Below, piece by piece: positions 62,190-64,000 of a stretch of DNA of 64,000 nucleotides. The notes beneath the pieces are model-generated. The model was not told the origin of the DNA, did not search any database, and saw only the letters and a program-made list of their open reading frames with translations. This DNA is from Bacteroidaceae bacterium (lineage in GTDB: Bacteria; Bacteroidota; Bacteroidia; Bacteroidales; Bacteroidaceae): assembly GCA_017547385.1 (NCBI GenBank), contig JAFYPU010000014.1, positions 17,615 through 81,614 on the forward strand. The letters are read 5' to 3'. Position 1 is the stretch's first letter, and every line of letters begins with the position of its first letter. The translations under genes and the position numbers were made by a program.

Positions 62190-62424
62190 TCATTTGTCCG
62201 ACGGTTACAAAATTTATTTGTAAGCCTCGGAAAAATGCTCAGAATAGATTGGTGTTTCAGAATAAATACCATTTGTCCGAATCAATTAGAAAAATTCTAA
62301 TACCCTCGGACAAATGCACTGTAGATGTCTCTAATGCTGGAGTACACTTGTCAATCTTAGTACAGAAAGAATCCCATTTGTCCGATACTATCCGAAAAAA
62401 TTGGATACCTCTGGACAAATGGGG
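62190..62424. repeat. three tandem nested-hairpin units
   Basis: Units at about 62190-62238, 62268-62317 and 62372-62424 (offsets about 78 and 104 bp). The outer arms are conserved, CATTTGTCCGA with TCGGACAAATG (perfect in unit 2, one mismatch in units 1 and 3). The inner arms differ in sequence yet stay complementary: GGTTACAAA/TTTGTAAGCC (one bulge), ATTAGAA/TTCTAAT and TATCC/GGATA. It fills much of the gap 62041-62466, between the XRE promoter and the 3' end of the mobilization operon. The interval 62041-62189 shows nothing else. Confidence 0.85.
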
Positions 62425-62466
62425 TTCTCATTCTAATGGTACTCAATCGCCACACATCAATCTCTT

Positions 62467-62850
62467 TTAATGGTGCTCCATAGTTGCAATGGAGTCCCTA
62501 AAGCCGCGTTTGGTGCAGGGGAGGTTGAGCGTTTGGTAATACTTGTAGTCGTCATCCTCGGTGCAGAGATACTTATACCCGTAGCGGGGCATATACTCCT
62601 TGAAGAATCGTAGAAGGTCTTTGAGGAGTTCGAAGCGGTTCTCTCGCAGTTCATCACGAAACTCGCAGCGGGCGATGATGATGCTCCAGTCGGGGTAGTT
62701 ACCCACGCCCTTGCTGTTCTCCCAGAAGCGGATATAGATATCCAAACTTCCTTTGTGAATACTGATGCAGATGCCATTCTCGTTCCACATAACACTCACT
62801 GCACGCATTTCTGTAACCATATCTCTCGCATAGGTAGAGATTGAAGTCAC
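62467..62850 (-). CDS. hypothetical protein next to mobA, start uncertain
   Basis: 127 aa as drawn, beginning at GTG 62850. The C-terminal 100 residues read as real protein (MWNENGICISIHKGSLDIYIRFWENSKGVG, LLKDLLRFFKEYMPRYGYKYL). The first 20 residues are less convincing. A second minus-strand frame (62887-62699) starts at ATG and gives a good N-terminus (MYSYKANYNDLISDFNLYLC) but then loses sense, so a frameshift near 62800 may have split one gene. Family unknown. Confidence 0.5.
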   Translation of the reverse strand: MTSISTYARDMVTEMRAVSVMWNENGICISIHKGSLDIYIRFWENSKGVGNYPDWSIIIARCEFRDELRENRFELLKDLLRFFKEYMPRYGYKYLCTEDDDYKYYQTLNLPCTKRGFRDSIATMEHH

Positions 62851-62920
62851 TAATCAAGTCATTGTAATTAGCTTTGTACGAATACATAATACTTAAATTT
62901 TAGGGTTTAACAATAATTTA

Positions 62921-63874
62921 TCACAATCTGAATCCACGCTTGCGCTGTGGCTTCTTTTTCTTCTTTACATATTGCTTTGCCAACATCTCCTCTTCAGGAT
63001 CGGTGGCAGAGGCTGTTGCGAGGTCGAGCAAGCCAGCAGTTAGGCTACTCTCTTCGTTTGGCTCTTGGCGAACAATCTCTTGGCGAGGTTCCTCTCGCTG
63101 TTGGGTAGGAGTGCTGCTGCGTCTTGGGTAGATACCTGCATCAAAGGCGTTCTCTTCGAGTCGGCAAGCGATATTGACAAAACTGAATTGGCGGTCAATC
63201 TTGGACCCACTGAATTTATACCCGTTACAGATGAACTTTACACCCTCAGCTTCGCCCGTTCTGCGATTCAACTTAAATTCTGTATCAATCTTGTAGCGTC
63301 TCAATGCCCGCCTTAGCTCGCTCCAGCTTACCGCTTTCAGAACTTCGTGTCTGAGTACGTGGTAAATGTAATGCTTCACCTGGTCGTGTTTACGCAGACT
63401 GTCAAACTTTACATTTTTCTTACCCTCGGAAAAGTGCAGACGGTAGCGAGCAGTCAGCATCTTGCACACCTTCTCGTTTCGGAAACGGTCATTCTTGTCG
63501 CTTATCGTTCGCCCGTCATTATCCACTCGATTATAGACGATGTGGCAATGCGAATGGTCGCGGTCGATGTGTCGGACAATGATAAATTTGGTATTCTCGA
63601 TACCCATCAACTTCATATAGTCGTGGGCGATTTTGAGCATCAGTTTGTCATCGGTTGCGAGCATTGCCGCATTCTCCGCAGAGAAGTTCAGCGATATGTG
63701 GCCGATTGTGTTTTTTACTTTATCGTTGAGCAGCGTTTGTAGTTCAAATTGCTCTGCCATTTCCGATGGTGATCCCTCCACTCCGACAGCCTCCAACAGG
63801 CGCGATTTTTCTTCTTTCAGCACATAGTTCACGCACCCGCCGAACGATGTGCCTTTTACAATTTTACCTATCAT
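62921..63874 (-). CDS. relaxase / mobilization nuclease (MOBP-type)
   Basis: 317 aa. Opens MIGKIVKGTSFGGCVNYVL, the common start of Bacteroidetes MobA/BmgA-like relaxases. Three-histidine metal motif HIDRDHSHCHIV with H102, H107, H109 and H111. A basic C-terminal tail (KKKKKPQRKRG). It nicks at oriT to start conjugal transfer when a helper element supplies the transfer machine. Overlaps the MobC-like gene by 11 bp (ATGA-type overlap). Confidence 0.92.
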   Translation of the reverse strand: MIGKIVKGTSFGGCVNYVLKEEKSRLLEAVGVEGSPSEMAEQFELQTLLNDKVKNTIGHISLNFSAENAAMLATDDKLMLKIAHDYMKLMGIENTKFIIVRHIDRDHSHCHIVYNRVDNDGRTISDKNDRFRNEKVCKMLTARYRLHFSEGKKNVKFDSLRKHDQVKHYIYHVLRHEVLKAVSWSELRRALRRYKIDTEFKLNRRTGEAEGVKFICNGYKFSGSKIDRQFSFVNIACRLEENAFDAGIYPRRSSTPTQQREEPRQEIVRQEPNEESSLTAGLLDLATASATDPEEEMLAKQYVKKKKKPQRKRGFRL

Positions 63875-64000
63875 CTTTTATCCGTTTTATCAGTTGTGAA
63901 ATCTTCAATGCTGTGGCCTGGCACTCGTCACGAACTCGGAAAAATCCTTGCTTGTTTGCCTGCTTTGCCAGCTGGTTCAGGTTAGTACTTTCACCTATCA
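63864..64000 (-). CDS. MobC-like relaxosome protein, cut by the window end
   Basis: The final 45 codons on the minus strand are visible, ending TAA at 63864-63866. They read GESTNLNQLAKQANKQG...FRVRDECQATALKISQLIKR. NLNQLAKxxN is the hallmark of MobC, the accessory protein that helps the relaxase at oriT. The start is beyond the window. Confidence 0.8.
   Translation of the reverse strand, partial: IGESTNLNQLAKQANKQGFFRVRDECQATALKISQLIKRIKDDR

Noticed and set aside
62190-62424. Palindromic units considered as CRISPR or as a transposon end
   Set aside because: Spacing is uneven (about 78 and 104 bp), the repeats are nested palindromes rather than direct repeats with spacers, and no transposase or cas gene is adjacent.

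Overview
The window looks like Bacteroidales chromosome, probably Prevotellaceae-like or a close relative; I cannot name the genus. The reasons are promoters of the Bacteroidetes type (TTTG, about 19 nt, TAnnTTTG) without clear Shine-Dalgarno sites, a TPP-riboswitch-linked TonB receptor, families largely confined to Bacteroidetes (DUF4494, DUF4923, BT_3928-like, porin O/P, a class III fructose bisphosphatase, an EF-G2-like factor) and an M6 protease with a type IX-like C-terminal tail.

Core chromosome (about 1-51,340). A minus-strand operon holds the complete glycine cleavage system: a lipoate ligase, gcvT, gcvH, a two-subunit P-protein (gcvPA/gcvPB) and lpdA. Next come menaquinone genes on the minus strand, mazG-menF-menD-menB-menCE, where MenC and MenE are one polypeptide. 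A TPP riboswitch precedes a TonB receptor, followed by ribonuclease Z, a PLP-homeostasis protein, DUF4494, a secreted thioredoxin-domain protein, a Ser/Thr kinase with C-terminal MORN-like repeats, an EF-G2-like GTPase that lacks the usual catalytic His, hemW, the M6 protease, DUF4923, an HD-domain protein, a Dna2-like nuclease-helicase, a lytic transglycosylase lipoprotein, a Dabb protein, two Na+/H+ antiporters, dnaG, a porin, DUF1599, a BT_3928-like/TpiA read-through fusion, a SPOR protein, folE, tRNA-Gly(CCC), sdaA and fbp.

Accessory region (about 51,340 to the window end). Base composition turns AT-rich and the gene content becomes unfamiliar. It holds gene remnants (a ParA-like fragment and a metallophosphoesterase with an internal deletion), then a co-directional minus-strand cluster: HNH nuclease, two small unknown proteins, a coiled-coil protein with two membrane segments, a 911-aa DUF4062-like/STAND-like ATPase, and a Fic protein. 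After that come an XRE-type regulator with two unknown partners, a tandem array of nested hairpins, and mobilization genes (relaxase and a MobC-like protein cut by the window end). It reads as part of an integrated mobilizable element carrying a candidate defence system.

Two dispersed intergenic repeat families stand out in the core. (1) Six arrays of stem-loop units with an almost exact 21-bp period, sharing an AAGCACT/AGTGCTT loop motif. (2) A quasi-palindromic element of about 84 bp whose end carries a perfect TTTG-N19-TAnnTTTG promoter; it lies upstream of mazG, DUF4494 (three tandem copies) and dnaG. I know of no description of either.
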